Of a stretch of DNA of 64,000 nt, positions 7,376 through 16,423 are shown in pieces. Origin of the DNA: Hymenobacter algoricola (GTDB taxonomy: Bacteria > Bacteroidota > Bacteroidia > Cytophagales > Hymenobacteraceae); NCBI RefSeq assembly GCF_039539525.1, contig NZ_BAABDH010000113.1, positions 54,265-118,264 of the forward strand, in the 5' to 3' direction. The notes under the pieces were generated by a model that had not been told where the DNA came from, ran no database searches, and was given only the letters and a program-made list of their open reading frames with translations. The stretch's first letter is position 1. Each line of letters opens with the position of its first letter. Position numbers and translations under genes: made by a program.

Positions 7376-8137
7376 TTAGTGCAGCAGTACGCCCCAGCTT
7401 TTCTGCCAGTGCGTGGGCGTGGCGGCCAGGGCTTCGAGAGTCGGCGGACCGTAGTGTTCCAGGTAATAGGTGCAGAAGCCTTTGAGCGGGCAGCGGCCAC
7501 AGTCCGGCTTGGCAAAAAAGCAGATGTGCTGCCCGTGCCAGTAGTTGTGCTTGTGAAAGTTGAGCAGCACCACCGCGTCCTTGGGCAGCTGGGCCAGCAG
7601 CAGCTGGTGCGCCTTGTCCACCGACGTCTTGGCTCCGATCATGCCCACCCGCTGGGCCACGCGGTGCACGTGCGTATCGACGGGCAGCACGGGCTTCCGG
7701 AAGTTGAACAGCAGCACCAGGGAAGCCGTTTTCAGGCCGATACCGGGCATATCCGTCAGCCACGCCAGTCCTTTCTCCACGGGCCAGTCTGCCAGAAAGT
7801 CCAGGGTGAACGCGCCCTGCTCGGCTTGGATGCGCCGCAGAATCTCCTGAATGCGCGGGGCCTGGGTGTCGGGCCAGCGGGTGGTGCGAATGGTGTGGGC
7901 CAGGGCTGCCGTAGGCGCGGCCAGCACGCCTTGCCAGTCGCCGAATTCTTCCAGCATCCGGGCGTAGGCCAGCTCTTCGTCGGCGTGGGTGGTGCGGTGC
8001 GAAAGCAGCGTGGAAATCAGCTCCCGCATGGGCGGGCGGCGGGGCTCCAGGGGCAGCGGACCGTAGAACTCGTGCAGAAGCAGGTGGTTCTGCCAGGTTT
8101 TCTGCTCCGGCGTGAGCGTGGTGGCGGCGGTAGTCAT
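7376..8137 (-). CDS. Endonuclease III-like HhH-GPD DNA glycosylase
   Basis: 253-residue base-excision-repair glycosylase/lyase of the Nth group. Helix-hairpin-helix PGIGLKTAS with the candidate catalytic Lys (about residue 134), catalytic Asp in PVDTHVHR (about 151), and a C-terminal [4Fe-4S] motif C-x6-C-x2-C-x5-C (about residues 206-222). All active elements of endonuclease III are present, though the overall sequence is divergent from E. coli Nth. The ATG at 8137 (MTTAATTL) is preferred. The frame stays open upstream through the OmpA terminator, which is not coding. Confidence 0.85.
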   Translation of the reverse strand: MTTAATTLTPEQKTWQNHLLLHEFYGPLPLEPRRPPMRELISTLLSHRTTHADEELAYARMLEEFGDWQGVLAAPTAALAHTIRTTRWPDTQAPRIQEILRRIQAEQGAFTLDFLADWPVEKGLAWLTDMPGIGLKTASLVLLFNFRKPVLPVDTHVHRVAQRVGMIGAKTSVDKAHQLLLAQLPKDAVVLLNFHKHNYWHGQHICFFAKPDCGRCPLKGFCTYYLEHYGPPTLEALAATPTHWQKSWGVLLH

Positions 8138-8222
8138 GCCCGGGTGTACCGCCCGGCGCGGCGGCGGGTTGCGCACCTGCCCAAATTCAAGCTGCGTCTG
8201 GCTGGCCCGGATATCCAACAAA

Positions 8223-8254
8223 AAAAGGCGGCCCCCATCCGGGAGCCGCCTTTT
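8223..8254 (-). terminator. Intrinsic terminator of the OmpA gene at 8275-8991
   Basis: AAAAGGCGGC (8223-8232) pairs with GCCGCCTTTT, with an inner CCC/GGG extension. Read on the minus strand, the stem is followed by a run of T. It lies directly after the OmpA-like gene stop. Confidence 0.85.
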
Positions 8255-8274
8255 CAGCTTTAGCATTTTGGGGC

Positions 8275-8991
8275 TTAGATGGTGCCTTTCTCAGCAGCCT
8301 TCTTCAGCTTCTCGTTGGCGTAGATGGCCACTTCCACGCGGCGGTTGGCAATGCGGCCGGATTCGGTCGAGTTATCGGCAATAGGCTGCTTGGAGCCGTA
8401 GCCGGATACCGTGAAGCGGGAAGCGTCCACACCCTGACCCTGGGCATAGTTGGCCACGGCCTGAGCCCGGCGCTGCGACAAAGGGTCGTTGATGGCGTCC
8501 GAACCGGAGGTATCGGTGTGGCCTTCTACCAGTACTTCCGTGTCCTGGTATTTGATGAGGGTCTTAGCCAGATCCGCAATGTTGGCCTGCGCCGACGAGG
8601 TCAAAGCCGAAGAGTTTTTGCCGAACAGCAAACCCGAGTCAAAGGTGATTTTGATGCCTTCACCAACGCGCTCTACGCGAGCACCCGACATTTCTCTCTT
8701 CAGCTCAGCCGCTTGCTTATCCATACGACGACCGATCAGGGCCCCGGCCCCACCACCTACGGCAGCTCCGATGATGGCTCCACCGGCGGTGCTGTTTTTG
8801 CCGCCGATTACGCGGCCCAGCACACCACCTACTACGGCACCGCCACCGGCACCGATAATAGCGCCCTTAGCGGTTTTGCTCCAGGGCTTCTTGGTCGTGG
8901 TAGTTGTGGTAGTCGTTTGCGCTTCCGCGGCGTTGGAGCCGAGCAACAGTACGGCCAGCATAGCGGCGAAATACGAACGGAGATTTTTCAT
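8275..8991 (-). CDS. OmpA family protein with glycine-zipper segment
   Basis: 238 residues: signal peptide ending AEAQ, a short poly-Thr linker, a glycine-zipper membrane segment (GAIIGAGGGAVVGG and GAIIGAAVGGGAGALIG), then a C-terminal OmpA/MotB peptidoglycan-binding domain with VLVEGHTDTSGS, LSQRRAQAV and RRVEVAI. It probably anchors the outer membrane to the cell wall. Its paralogue follows upstream at 9364-10095, with the same domain order, so the pair looks like a tandem duplication. Each gene has its own terminator. Confidence 0.9.
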   Translation of the reverse strand: MKNLRSYFAAMLAVLLLGSNAAEAQTTTTTTTTKKPWSKTAKGAIIGAGGGAVVGGVLGRVIGGKNSTAGGAIIGAAVGGGAGALIGRRMDKQAAELKREMSGARVERVGEGIKITFDSGLLFGKNSSALTSSAQANIADLAKTLIKYQDTEVLVEGHTDTSGSDAINDPLSQRRAQAVANYAQGQGVDASRFTVSGYGSKQPIADNSTESGRIANRRVEVAIYANEKLKKAAEKGTI

Positions 8992-9363
8992 GGGGTTTTA
9001 CTTTTGAGGTTTTGGTCTGGGTAAGAGCAGTTGGTTGCGGCGCTAAACTATAGCAGAGTTTTTAGACCACCGTTACCGTTCTGTTGGAAGCAGAATTGCA
9101 ACCACCTTGCCAAAACGATGAATACTGCGTTAAAATTGCCAAAAACTTCATTCCTGAGCTGTCTAGACCTATTTCTCAGGAAGAATTATTTTTGTTTTTT
9201 TCTTTCTGCCGCCGCCTGGGCCTGTTGAAAAGGCGGGCTGAATGCCTCTTCTCTTGCATGGCGCCCTTGCGGCCGGCAACAACCGCAAGCCGCTTGGAGC
9301 AGCCCCAAAAAAAAGGGCCATGCTACCAGCACGGCCCTTTTAAAGACTACAGCTCGAAAAGGC
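8992..9363. other. Intergenic region between paired ompA-like genes
   Basis: About 370 bases. It carries the upstream region of the 8275-8991 gene and, near its right end, the terminator of the next gene. The central part (about 9060-9290) has a less GC-rich stretch with no convincing reading frame or RNA fold. Confidence 0.6.
9308..9340 (-). terminator. Intrinsic terminator of the OmpA gene at 9364-10095
   Basis: GGGCC-TGCT pairs with AGCA-GGCCC across a short loop. The minus-strand transcript then enters a T8 run (A8 on the plus strand at 9307-9314). Confidence 0.85.
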
Positions 9364-10095
9364 TTACAGACGGCCTTGCTCGGCAGCCTTCTTCATTTTC
9401 TCGTTGGCATAGATGGCAATTTCTACCCGACGGTTGGCCTGCTTGCCTTCCATCGTCGTGTTGTCGCCGATGGGCTGCGACGAGCCGTAGCCCTGGCTGC
9501 TTACGCGGCTGGCATCAACGCCCTGGGTAGTGGTGTAGTTGGCCACGGCCTGGGCCCGGCGCTCCGACAGCGGCTGGTTGATGGCATCGGTGCCGGAAGC
9601 ATCGGTGTGGCCTTCAATCAGGACGTTGGTATCGGGGTATTTTTGCAGCACGGCGGCCATTTTCTGGATTTCCGACATCGAGGCAGCACGCAGCGTGGCG
9701 CTGTTGGTATCAAACAGGATGCCCGAGTCGAAGGTAATTTTGATACCCTCACCCACGCGCTCCACTTTGGCGTTCTGCATGTCGCGCTGCAGGTCTTCGG
9801 CCTGCTTGTCCATTTTACGGCCAATCAAAGCGCCGCCGGTACCACCTACGGCCGCCCCAATGATAGCGCCGTATGCCGTACCCGACTTGCCACCGAGCAG
9901 ACGCCCCGCTACGGCACCCACAGCAGCGCCCGTACCGGCCCCAATCAGGCCCCCCTTAGCGGTTTTGCTCATGCCGGTTTTGCGGGCACCGGTGCCATTG
10001 GCATCCGGGATGTTGGGGTTGCGTGTAGTGGCACACGACCCAAAGATCAGGGTCAGGGCCATGAAAAAGGCGAGCAGAGAAGTGGAGGATTTCAT
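9364..10095 (-). CDS. OmpA family lipoprotein with glycine-zipper segment
   Basis: 243 residues. Lipobox FGSC (Cys about 21) makes this paralogue a lipoprotein, unlike its neighbour at 8275-8991, which has an ordinary signal peptide. It shares the glycine zipper (GGLIGAGTGAAVGAVAG, GAIIGAAVGGTGGALIG), the sequence RVGEGIKITFDSG, and an OmpA C-terminal domain (VLIEGHTDASG, LSERRAQAV, NRRVEIAIYANEK). Predicted to link outer membrane and peptidoglycan. Confidence 0.9.
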   Translation of the reverse strand: MKSSTSLLAFFMALTLIFGSCATTRNPNIPDANGTGARKTGMSKTAKGGLIGAGTGAAVGAVAGRLLGGKSGTAYGAIIGAAVGGTGGALIGRKMDKQAEDLQRDMQNAKVERVGEGIKITFDSGILFDTNSATLRAASMSEIQKMAAVLQKYPDTNVLIEGHTDASGTDAINQPLSERRAQAVANYTTTQGVDASRVSSQGYGSSQPIGDNTTMEGKQANRRVEIAIYANEKMKKAAEQGRL

Positions 10096-10235
10096 CAGAC
10101 TGAAATTAGTGAAAGGGAAAAGCTGAATTGCGTTTTGGGGTACTTACTGAACTTTCCGACAAAATGTTTGCCTAATATAGGTTTCTTGCTATACCCATTT
10201 GAGGGCGAGGCCGGTACTTTTGGGCGGTACTAATG

Positions 10236-10277
10236 AAAAGCCCGTTCATTGCGCCAGCTGCGCAGTGAACGGGCTTT
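10236..10277. terminator. Intrinsic terminator downstream of accD
   Basis: AAAAGCCCGTTCA (10236-10248) pairs perfectly with TGAACGGGCTTTT (10265-10277); the loop holds a further GCGC/GCGC pair. Placed to end the accD transcript on the minus strand. Symmetrical, so it can act in both directions. Confidence 0.85.
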
Positions 10278-10318
10278 TCCAAAAAGCTTGCCGGAAATAG
10301 CCGGAAATAGGCGGCCGG

Positions 10319-11212
10319 CTATTGGCGGCTGCGCTGAATCCGCACGGACTCGGCGGCGGCTACGGCCGCGGGCTGCAGCATCGTCAGCAGGTCAGTGAGT
10401 TGCTGCTTGAGGTCTTTGCGGTCCACAATAAAGTCCAGGAAGCCGTGCTCCAGCACAAATTCTGCGCTCTGGAAGTCTTTCGGCAGATCCTTACCGATGG
10501 TTTCCTTGATAACGCGGGGGCCGGCAAAGCCGATCAGCGCGCCGGGCTCGGCAATGTTGAAGTCGCCGAGCATGGCGAAGGACGCCGTGACGCCGCCCGT
10601 GGTAGGGTCGGTGAGCATGGAAATATACGGGATGCCCGCCTCGGAGAGCATGGCCAGCTTGGCCGAGGTCTTGGCCATCTGCATCAGCGAGTAGCCCGCT
10701 TCCATCATGCGGGCCCCACCCGACTTGCTGATCATCAGGAACGGAATGCGGTGCTGGCGGGCGTAGTCGATGGCGCGGGCAATCTTCTCGCCCACCACCG
10801 AGCCCATCGAGCCGCCGATAAACTTAAAATCCATGCACGACACCACCAGGTCCAGGCCGTTCAGGCGGCCGTGGGCCGAGCGGACGGCATCGGTGAGGCC
10901 CGTACTCTTCTGCGTGGCCTTCAGGCGCAGCGGATACGGCTTGGTATCCACGAAGCGCAGCGGGTCGGCGGAGCTCAGGTCGGCGTCGAGCTCGGTAAAC
11001 TCGTTGCCGTCGAAGAGCAGCTCGAAGTACTCGGCCGACTCAATCCGGTCGTGGTGGTTGCACTTGGCGCAGGTGTAGCGCAGCCGCTTGTGCTCGGCCA
11101 TCGTGGCCACCGTTTTGCACTCCGGGCACTTGTACCACAGCCCATCCGGCGTCTCCTTCTTCTGCTCCGTCGGCGTGACGATGCCTTTCTCTACGCGTTT
11201 AAACCAAGACAT
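10319..11212 (-). CDS. accD: Acetyl-CoA carboxylase carboxyltransferase beta subunit
   Basis: 297 residues, full length. AccD pairs with AccA to transfer CO2 from biotin to acetyl-CoA, giving malonyl-CoA for fatty acid synthesis in the cytoplasm. An N-terminal C4 zinc finger (CPEC ... CAKC, about residues 28-50) is followed by the crotonase-like carboxyltransferase fold with SGGARM, GGVTASFAMLGD and the oxyanion-hole glycines. accA is not adjacent. Start ATG 11212 (MSWFKRVEKG) is typical of the family. Confidence 0.96.
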   Translation of the reverse strand: MSWFKRVEKGIVTPTEQKKETPDGLWYKCPECKTVATMAEHKRLRYTCAKCNHHDRIESAEYFELLFDGNEFTELDADLSSADPLRFVDTKPYPLRLKATQKSTGLTDAVRSAHGRLNGLDLVVSCMDFKFIGGSMGSVVGEKIARAIDYARQHRIPFLMISKSGGARMMEAGYSLMQMAKTSAKLAMLSEAGIPYISMLTDPTTGGVTASFAMLGDFNIAEPGALIGFAGPRVIKETIGKDLPKDFQSAEFVLEHGFLDFIVDRKDLKQQLTDLLTMLQPAAVAAAESVRIQRSRQ

Positions 11213-11354
11213 TTCTTATTTCGCTTTTAGCCAGCCGCCGGGGCCGCTGGCTGATGTTCCGTTGATTTTGGGGCTGGCCCGCCACTACTGCAGCAAACCG
11301 GCCAGCTTCATGACACAAAGCTAACAGCTAATAGCCATCAGCAAACGGCTTCCC

Positions 11355-12407
11355 TCACGCGACGGTAATGGAAGCGTCGAGGTAGACGTCCTGTACGGCG
11401 TTGAGCAGCTGCACGCCTTCGGCAAAAGGCCGCTGAAAGGCTTTACGACCCGAAATCAGGCCCTGGCCGCCGGCGCGCTTGTTGATGATGGCGGTACGCA
11501 CGGCCTCGGCCTGGTCGGTGGCCCCGCGGCTTTCCCCGCCCGAGTTGATGAGGCCGATGCGGCCCAGGTAGCAGTTGGCCACCTGGTAGCGGGTCAGATC
11601 GATGGGGTTGTCGGAAGCCAGCTGGTCGTACATGGCCGGGAAGGTCTTGCCGAACTTGAGGGTCGAAAAGCCGCCGTTATTTTCGGGCAGCTTCTGCTTG
11701 ATGATATCGGCCTGGATGGTCACGCCGAGGTGGTTGGCCTGGCCGGTGAGGTCGGCCGACACGTGGTAGTCTCTGTCCGTGGTTTTGAAGGCGTCGTTGC
11801 GGGTGTAGCACCAGAGCACCGTGGCCAGGCCCAGCTCGTGGGCCCGCTCAAAGGCCTGACTGACTTCCAGGATCTGGCGGTTGGACTGCTCGGAGCCAAA
11901 GTAGATGGTGGCACCGATGGCCGTGGCGCCCAGGTTCCAGGCTTCTTCCACCGAGCCGAACAGCACCTGGTCGAACTTATTGGGGTAGGTCAGCAGCTCG
12001 TTGTGGTTGATTTTAACCAGAAATGGGATTTTGTGGGCGTATTTGCGCGCCACCGTCCCGAACGTGCCAAAGGTGGTAGCCACGGCGTTGCAGCCGCCTT
12101 CCAGGGCCAGCCGGAGGATGTTTTCGGGGTCGAAATACATTGGATTGGGCCCGAAAGCGGACCCGGCGGTGTGCTCAATGCCCTGATCGACGGGCAGAAT
12201 GCTCAGGTAGCCGGTGCCCCCCAGCCGCCCGTGCCCGTAGAGCTGCCCCAGACTGCGCAGCACCTGCGGCGAGCGGTTGGAAGGCCCGAAGCAGCGGTCC
12301 AGAAAGTCGGGCCCGGGCAGGTGCAGCAGCTCCTTGCCGATGGTTCGGCACTCGTGCTGCAGCAGGGCCTCCGTTTCGGCCGTCAGGTGGGGAAAGATGG
12401 AAGCCAT
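11355..12407 (-). CDS. fbaB: Class I fructose-bisphosphate aldolase (DhnA/FbaB type)
   Basis: 350 residues of the archaeal/DhnA-type class I aldolase. It interconverts fructose 1,6-bisphosphate with DHAP and GAP using a Schiff-base lysine. Seen: ILPVDQGIEHTAG near the N-terminus, KINHN and TIYFGSEQS strands, the CYTRN region, and a C-terminal NSGGESRGATD phosphate-binding loop. ATG at 12407 gives the usual N-terminus; upstream reading is not conserved. Single gene, divergent from the OmpA gene at 12578. Confidence 0.88.
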   Translation of the reverse strand: MASIFPHLTAETEALLQHECRTIGKELLHLPGPDFLDRCFGPSNRSPQVLRSLGQLYGHGRLGGTGYLSILPVDQGIEHTAGSAFGPNPMYFDPENILRLALEGGCNAVATTFGTFGTVARKYAHKIPFLVKINHNELLTYPNKFDQVLFGSVEEAWNLGATAIGATIYFGSEQSNRQILEVSQAFERAHELGLATVLWCYTRNDAFKTTDRDYHVSADLTGQANHLGVTIQADIIKQKLPENNGGFSTLKFGKTFPAMYDQLASDNPIDLTRYQVANCYLGRIGLINSGGESRGATDQAEAVRTAIINKRAGGQGLISGRKAFQRPFAEGVQLLNAVQDVYLDASITVA

Positions 12408-12577
12408 TCGCGAGGTAGGGGAAAGACTGGGCCGGAAGGAAAGCAAATATAGGCCGAAAATCGGTGCGCCGCCGGGGCGTGGTTGCAAGTTGCGGCGGCG
12501 GGGCGCTACCTTGCCGCGGGATAGTGGGCCGCCCCGGGCCGCTGCTGCCCCTTCGCTTTTTTTAACCTCTGCCTCTC

Positions 12578-13597
12578 GTGAAGAAACAATCTATCTGGCT
12601 CCTGACCACGGCGGCCCTGGCGGCTTCGACGCTGCTGCCGGGCTGCGTGGCTTCCAAGAAATACGACGACCTGCGCGCCCGTCAGACCGCCACCGAGCAG
12701 GGCAAGGCCGAGGCCGAGCGCCAGCAGCGCCAGGCCGTGACGGAGCTCAAGAAAGCCAGCGACGAGCTGACCGAGCTGCGCCTGAACAACAAGCGGCTGA
12801 TGGCCGACTCGACCCAGAACGGCAACGCCCTGCGCCGCACCCGCACGCTCTACACCCAGCTCACCGACAGCTACGACAAGCTGCTCCGAAACTCCGACCG
12901 CGCCATGGCCGATAAGTCGGCCGACTACAACAAGGTGGCCAAGGACCTAGCCCGCCGCGAGGCCGAGCTGGGCGAGCTGGACGCGTCGCTGAAGAAGAAC
13001 CGCACTGAAATCGACAAGCTCAACGCTGACCTGCAATTCCGGGAAGCCAAGCTGACCGAGCTGACCAAGGCCTTGGCCGACAAGGACAAGGCCGTGAATG
13101 ACCTGCGCACGAGCGTGAGCAACGCCCTGCGCGGCTTCCAGGGCACCGATCTGCAGGTGAAGATGAAGGACGGCAAGGTGTACGTGTCGCTTTCCGAGCA
13201 GCTGCTGTTTAAGTCGGGCTCGACCAAGGTGGACCCCAAAGGCCAGGAGGCGCTCAAGCAGCTGGCCGCCGTGCTCAAAACCCAGCCCGACGTGAACGTG
13301 GTGGTAGAAGGCCACACCGACAACGTGGCCTTCAGCCGCCCGGCCGGCGCCATGCAGGACAACTGGGACCTGAGCGTGCTGCGGGCCACCGAAATTGCCC
13401 GGCTGATTACGGCCGGGGGCGTAGAGCCCCAGCGCATCACCGCCTCGGGCCGCAGTCAGTACATTCCGGTAGCCGCCAACGACTCGCCGGCCAACAAGGC
13501 CCTGAACCGCCGCACCGAAATTATTCTGACGCCCAAGCTCAACGAGCTGTTCAAGATTCTGGACTCGAACTCGACAACGGCCACGCCGGGCAAGTAG
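12578..13597 (+). CDS. OmpA family lipoprotein with long coiled coil
   Basis: 339 residues starting with GTG. Lipobox LPGC (Cys 23), then about 170 residues of charged heptad-like sequence predicted to be coiled coil (rich in Glu/Lys/Leu/Ala), then an OmpA domain (LFKSGSTKVDP, VVVEGHTDNVAF, NRRTEIILTP). Architecture as in Bacteroidota proteins that span periplasm to peptidoglycan. Upstream, TACCTTGC near 12508 is a weak -7-like element. Confidence 0.88.
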   Translation: MKKQSIWLLTTAALAASTLLPGCVASKKYDDLRARQTATEQGKAEAERQQRQAVTELKKASDELTELRLNNKRLMADSTQNGNALRRTRTLYTQLTDSYDKLLRNSDRAMADKSADYNKVAKDLARREAELGELDASLKKNRTEIDKLNADLQFREAKLTELTKALADKDKAVNDLRTSVSNALRGFQGTDLQVKMKDGKVYVSLSEQLLFKSGSTKVDPKGQEALKQLAAVLKTQPDVNVVVEGHTDNVAFSRPAGAMQDNWDLSVLRATEIARLITAGGVEPQRITASGRSQYIPVAANDSPANKALNRRTEIILTPKLNELFKILDSNSTTATPGK

Positions 13598-13697
13598 CTA
13601 TCCTTATCCGGGGCATCGGCCTCTATACCGTTGCCGGCAGCCATTCCGGCTGGTGGCAAGTCAATCCATTACCGTTTCCCTTCCCCTATTTTTTCCG

Positions 13698-15128
13698 ATG
13701 ATTCCATCTGCCTTTTCCCGTCTGCTGCCTCTACTGGGGCTGCTGCTGCTGCTTGCTCTCCCAACTCAGGCCACGCACATCGTGGGCGCCGAAATAAGCT
13801 ACGCACCGGTGGCCGGTGACCACCGGCGCTATCTGGTCACGGCCAAAGTATACCGCGAAACCGTCAACGGGCAGGTGAATTTTGGGCCTGAAATAGAGTT
13901 GCATTGCCGCCTTAATGGCTGCAGTGCCGGTAACCCAACCAATTTCAAGGACCGGCTGACCCGGATCAGCACTTCCTTTCTGAGCTACACTGGGTGCACT
14001 GGAGGCCCCACGATAGAGCAGCAGGTATTTGTAGGGGAGGTGAACTTTCCGAATGTAGGCCTGTGGACGATGAGCCTGTTTGAAGCAAACCGCACGCGCA
14101 GCATTGTGAATCTAGTCAACTCAGATTTCTACACGATGTATGCCGAAGCCCAGGTGAATGTGCTGTCGGCCATGCCCGCCAATACGTCCCCGGTTTTTTC
14201 CTCTACGCTGCTGCCCTCCATCTGCGGCAGCCAGTTTCACCGCTTCAGCTTCGCCGCGTTTGATGCCGACGGTGACTCGCTGGTGTACCACATGACCGAC
14301 CCGCAGGGTACGCCGGCCGGTGGTGTTGACTTCTGCCCGGCCCCCATTCCGGCTACGCCCTCGCCCCATTTCACCGTCAATAGTGCCTCCGGCGAGCTGG
14401 CTACGGGGCCCTTCACCCTGACCATTGGCAACTACATCATGGCCGTTCGGGTGGATGAATACCGGCGCGTGGCCAGCCAGTGGACGAAAATCGGCAGCGT
14501 GATGCGCGACATCATGTATCCGGTCCGGAGTAGTTCCGGCAACCTCAACCCGACCTTCACCACGCTCACCGTAAGCGGCACCACGCAACCCGTCGGCCAG
14601 CTGGTGCGCGTCAACCCGGGCCGGACAGTTTCGCTCACGCTGACGGCCACCGACCAGAACGCCGGGCAAGCGCTGCGCTTCAGCACCGACGCCCTTATTC
14701 CCGGGGTTACGCTGCAAACCCTGTCGGCCACCCAGGCCCGGCTGACGTGGCAGATACCGGCCAATCAGCCCCTGGGGCGGTATACCATTCCGGTGGTGGT
14801 AGCCGACAATGCCTGCCCGATTAACGGTACCGAAACCCGGACTCTTACCGTCCAGGTAACCAACCTGGTGTTAAGCTCCCAACCACCGCAGCCCCGCTTC
14901 GAGTTGTCGGCTTATCCGATGCCCTTCCGGGAGCAGGTGCGATTTCAGCTAGCGGGCCCGGGTGCCCAGCCCGTGCAGATTCTGGACGGCCTGGGCCGGG
15001 TAGTGGCCGAGTTGCGCAGCCAGGCCGACGGCACCGTGAGCTGGCGGCCGGCCGCTTCTTTGGCGCCGGGCCTGTACCTGGCCCGCACTCCCGACGGACG
15101 GCAGGTAGCACGTTTGCTGCGCGAGTAG
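13698..15128 (+). CDS. Secreted protein with type IX sorting domain
   Basis: 476 residues. Signal peptide (about 1-26), then beta-sandwich, Ig/cadherin-like repeats with paired cysteines (HCRLNGCS, SYTGCTGG, LPSICGS). A C-terminal T9SS type A sorting domain runs from about residue 405 (AYPMPFREQVRFQL) to the end (GLYLARTPDGRQVARLL). It is exported across the outer membrane by the type IX system and likely anchored at the surface. The opening THIVGAEISY is common in gliding/adhesin-like Bacteroidota proteins. ATG at 13698 gives a clean signal peptide. The specific role is unknown. Confidence 0.85.
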   Translation: MIPSAFSRLLPLLGLLLLLALPTQATHIVGAEISYAPVAGDHRRYLVTAKVYRETVNGQVNFGPEIELHCRLNGCSAGNPTNFKDRLTRISTSFLSYTGCTGGPTIEQQVFVGEVNFPNVGLWTMSLFEANRTRSIVNLVNSDFYTMYAEAQVNVLSAMPANTSPVFSSTLLPSICGSQFHRFSFAAFDADGDSLVYHMTDPQGTPAGGVDFCPAPIPATPSPHFTVNSASGELATGPFTLTIGNYIMAVRVDEYRRVASQWTKIGSVMRDIMYPVRSSSGNLNPTFTTLTVSGTTQPVGQLVRVNPGRTVSLTLTATDQNAGQALRFSTDALIPGVTLQTLSATQARLTWQIPANQPLGRYTIPVVVADNACPINGTETRTLTVQVTNLVLSSQPPQPRFELSAYPMPFREQVRFQLAGPGAQPVQILDGLGRVVAELRSQADGTVSWRPAASLAPGLYLARTPDGRQVARLLRE

Positions 15129-15141
15129 CCGCCTACATTCC

Positions 15142-15189
15142 AAAAGCACAAGGGTCAACTCCGGTACTGGAGTTGGCCCTTGTGCTTTT
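15142..15189. terminator. Bidirectional intrinsic terminator
   Basis: 21-bp stem (15142-15162 with 15169-15189; one G-T wobble) and loop GGTACT, flanked by A4 and T4. Between convergent genes. Confidence 0.9.
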
Positions 15190-15230
15190 CGAGCGAAGCC
15201 GATCCATCCGCTTTGATCCTGCCGGATGAT

Positions 15231-16217
15231 TTACGGCTGCCACCACCCCGAGTCCAGGGCGCCGGCCGCTATGTCGGCCCGCTGCCCGGGGCGGGGCAGC
15301 ACCAGGCGGATGCCCTGGGCGGCCGCGGCGGTGCGCAGGCGCTCCACGGGCTCAGTCCAGCCGTGAAAGGCCAGGTTGAACGTACCCCAGTGCAGAGGCA
15401 GCAGGAGCTTCCCGCCCAGAACCTGGTGGGCCACCAGCGCGTGGTCGGGCCCCATATGAACATCAGCCCACATTTCGTCGTAGGCCCCGATTTCGAGCAT
15501 GGTCAGGTCAAACGGCCCGTAGGCCGCGCCGATTTCGCGGAAGCCGGATTCGTAGGGGCCGGAGTCGCCGCCGAAGAAGGCGCGGTGGGTGGGTCCCAGC
15601 AGGCACCAGGAAGCCCAGAGCGTGTTGTCGCGGGAGAGGCCGCGGCCGGAAAAGTGGCGGGCGGGCGTAGCGGCCAGCGTGTGCGTGGCGCCTACTGTTA
15701 CCTCCTGCCACCAGTCCAGCTCGGTTATCTGGGCGGCTGGCACGCCCCAGCGCCGCAGGTGGCCGCCCACGCCCAGGGGGCAGTAAAACGGCACCCCGGT
15801 CCGGCTTAGCACCTTGATAGCAACCGGGTCGAGGTGGTCGTAGTGGTCGTGGGAGAGGATAACGGCATCCAGGGCCGGCAGCTGGGCCAGCGGCAGCGGG
15901 GCCGGGAAGAAGCGCTTGGGCCCAACCAGGGCCGAGGGCGAGGCCCGGGCAGCCCACACCGGATCGGTAAGAAACCGCTTGCCGTCCAGCTCAAGCAGGG
16001 TGGAGGAGTGCCCGAACCAGGTCACGCGCAGGGCTTCGGCGGGCACGGGCCGGGCCAGGGCCTGGGCATCCGCTTTGAACGGCCCCAGCGGCGGCTTGGG
16101 CTCCCGCTCTTCCGGGCCCGTGAGCCAGCGCCGGGCCATGCGGCCGTACTCGGCCGACATGCCCGTGGGCAGGGTGTTGAAGTATTTTTTACCGCTGAAG
16201 CGGGAAGGCGTTTTCAT
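15231..16217 (-). CDS. MBL-fold metallohydrolase (UlaG/NAPE-PLD-like)
   Basis: 328 residues. Metallo-beta-lactamase fold with the zinc motif SHDHYDHLD (about residue 120), an early WFGHSS strand, later histidines in PARHFSGRG and LLPLHWGTF, and GGDSG. This set is characteristic of the UlaG/NAPE-PLD-like branch, whose members cleave phosphoester or lactone bonds. Substrate unknown. The start at 16217 (MKTPSRF) keeps the KYFN...PTG region found in the family; an ATG at 16340 would add a hydrophobic 41-residue stretch of doubtful value. Confidence 0.85.
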   Translation of the reverse strand: MKTPSRFSGKKYFNTLPTGMSAEYGRMARRWLTGPEEREPKPPLGPFKADAQALARPVPAEALRVTWFGHSSTLLELDGKRFLTDPVWAARASPSALVGPKRFFPAPLPLAQLPALDAVILSHDHYDHLDPVAIKVLSRTGVPFYCPLGVGGHLRRWGVPAAQITELDWWQEVTVGATHTLAATPARHFSGRGLSRDNTLWASWCLLGPTHRAFFGGDSGPYESGFREIGAAYGPFDLTMLEIGAYDEMWADVHMGPDHALVAHQVLGGKLLLPLHWGTFNLAFHGWTEPVERLRTAAAAQGIRLVLPRPGQRADIAAGALDSGWWQP

Positions 16218-16423
16218 CAGCCAGGAGATGACAGGAAGTGGGCTAAGAGACAGATACCCCGTTAGCCAGGCTGCCAAATTCTTCCCCGGCAGACTTACCA
16301 GCGACGTACAGCCTGACGGGAAGAACGCGGCAGTGGCCACAATACTTTACGCCAGCGGCCTTTTCCCCAACAAAAAGCCGCCTGCTCCGGGCGGAACAGG
16401 CGGCCGCAACCCCAACCGATAAA

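Noticed and set aside
10215..10222. TACTTTTG as a promoter of a small RNA before the accD terminator
   Set aside because: Only about 45 bases to the terminator and no plus-strand gene; the match could be chance.
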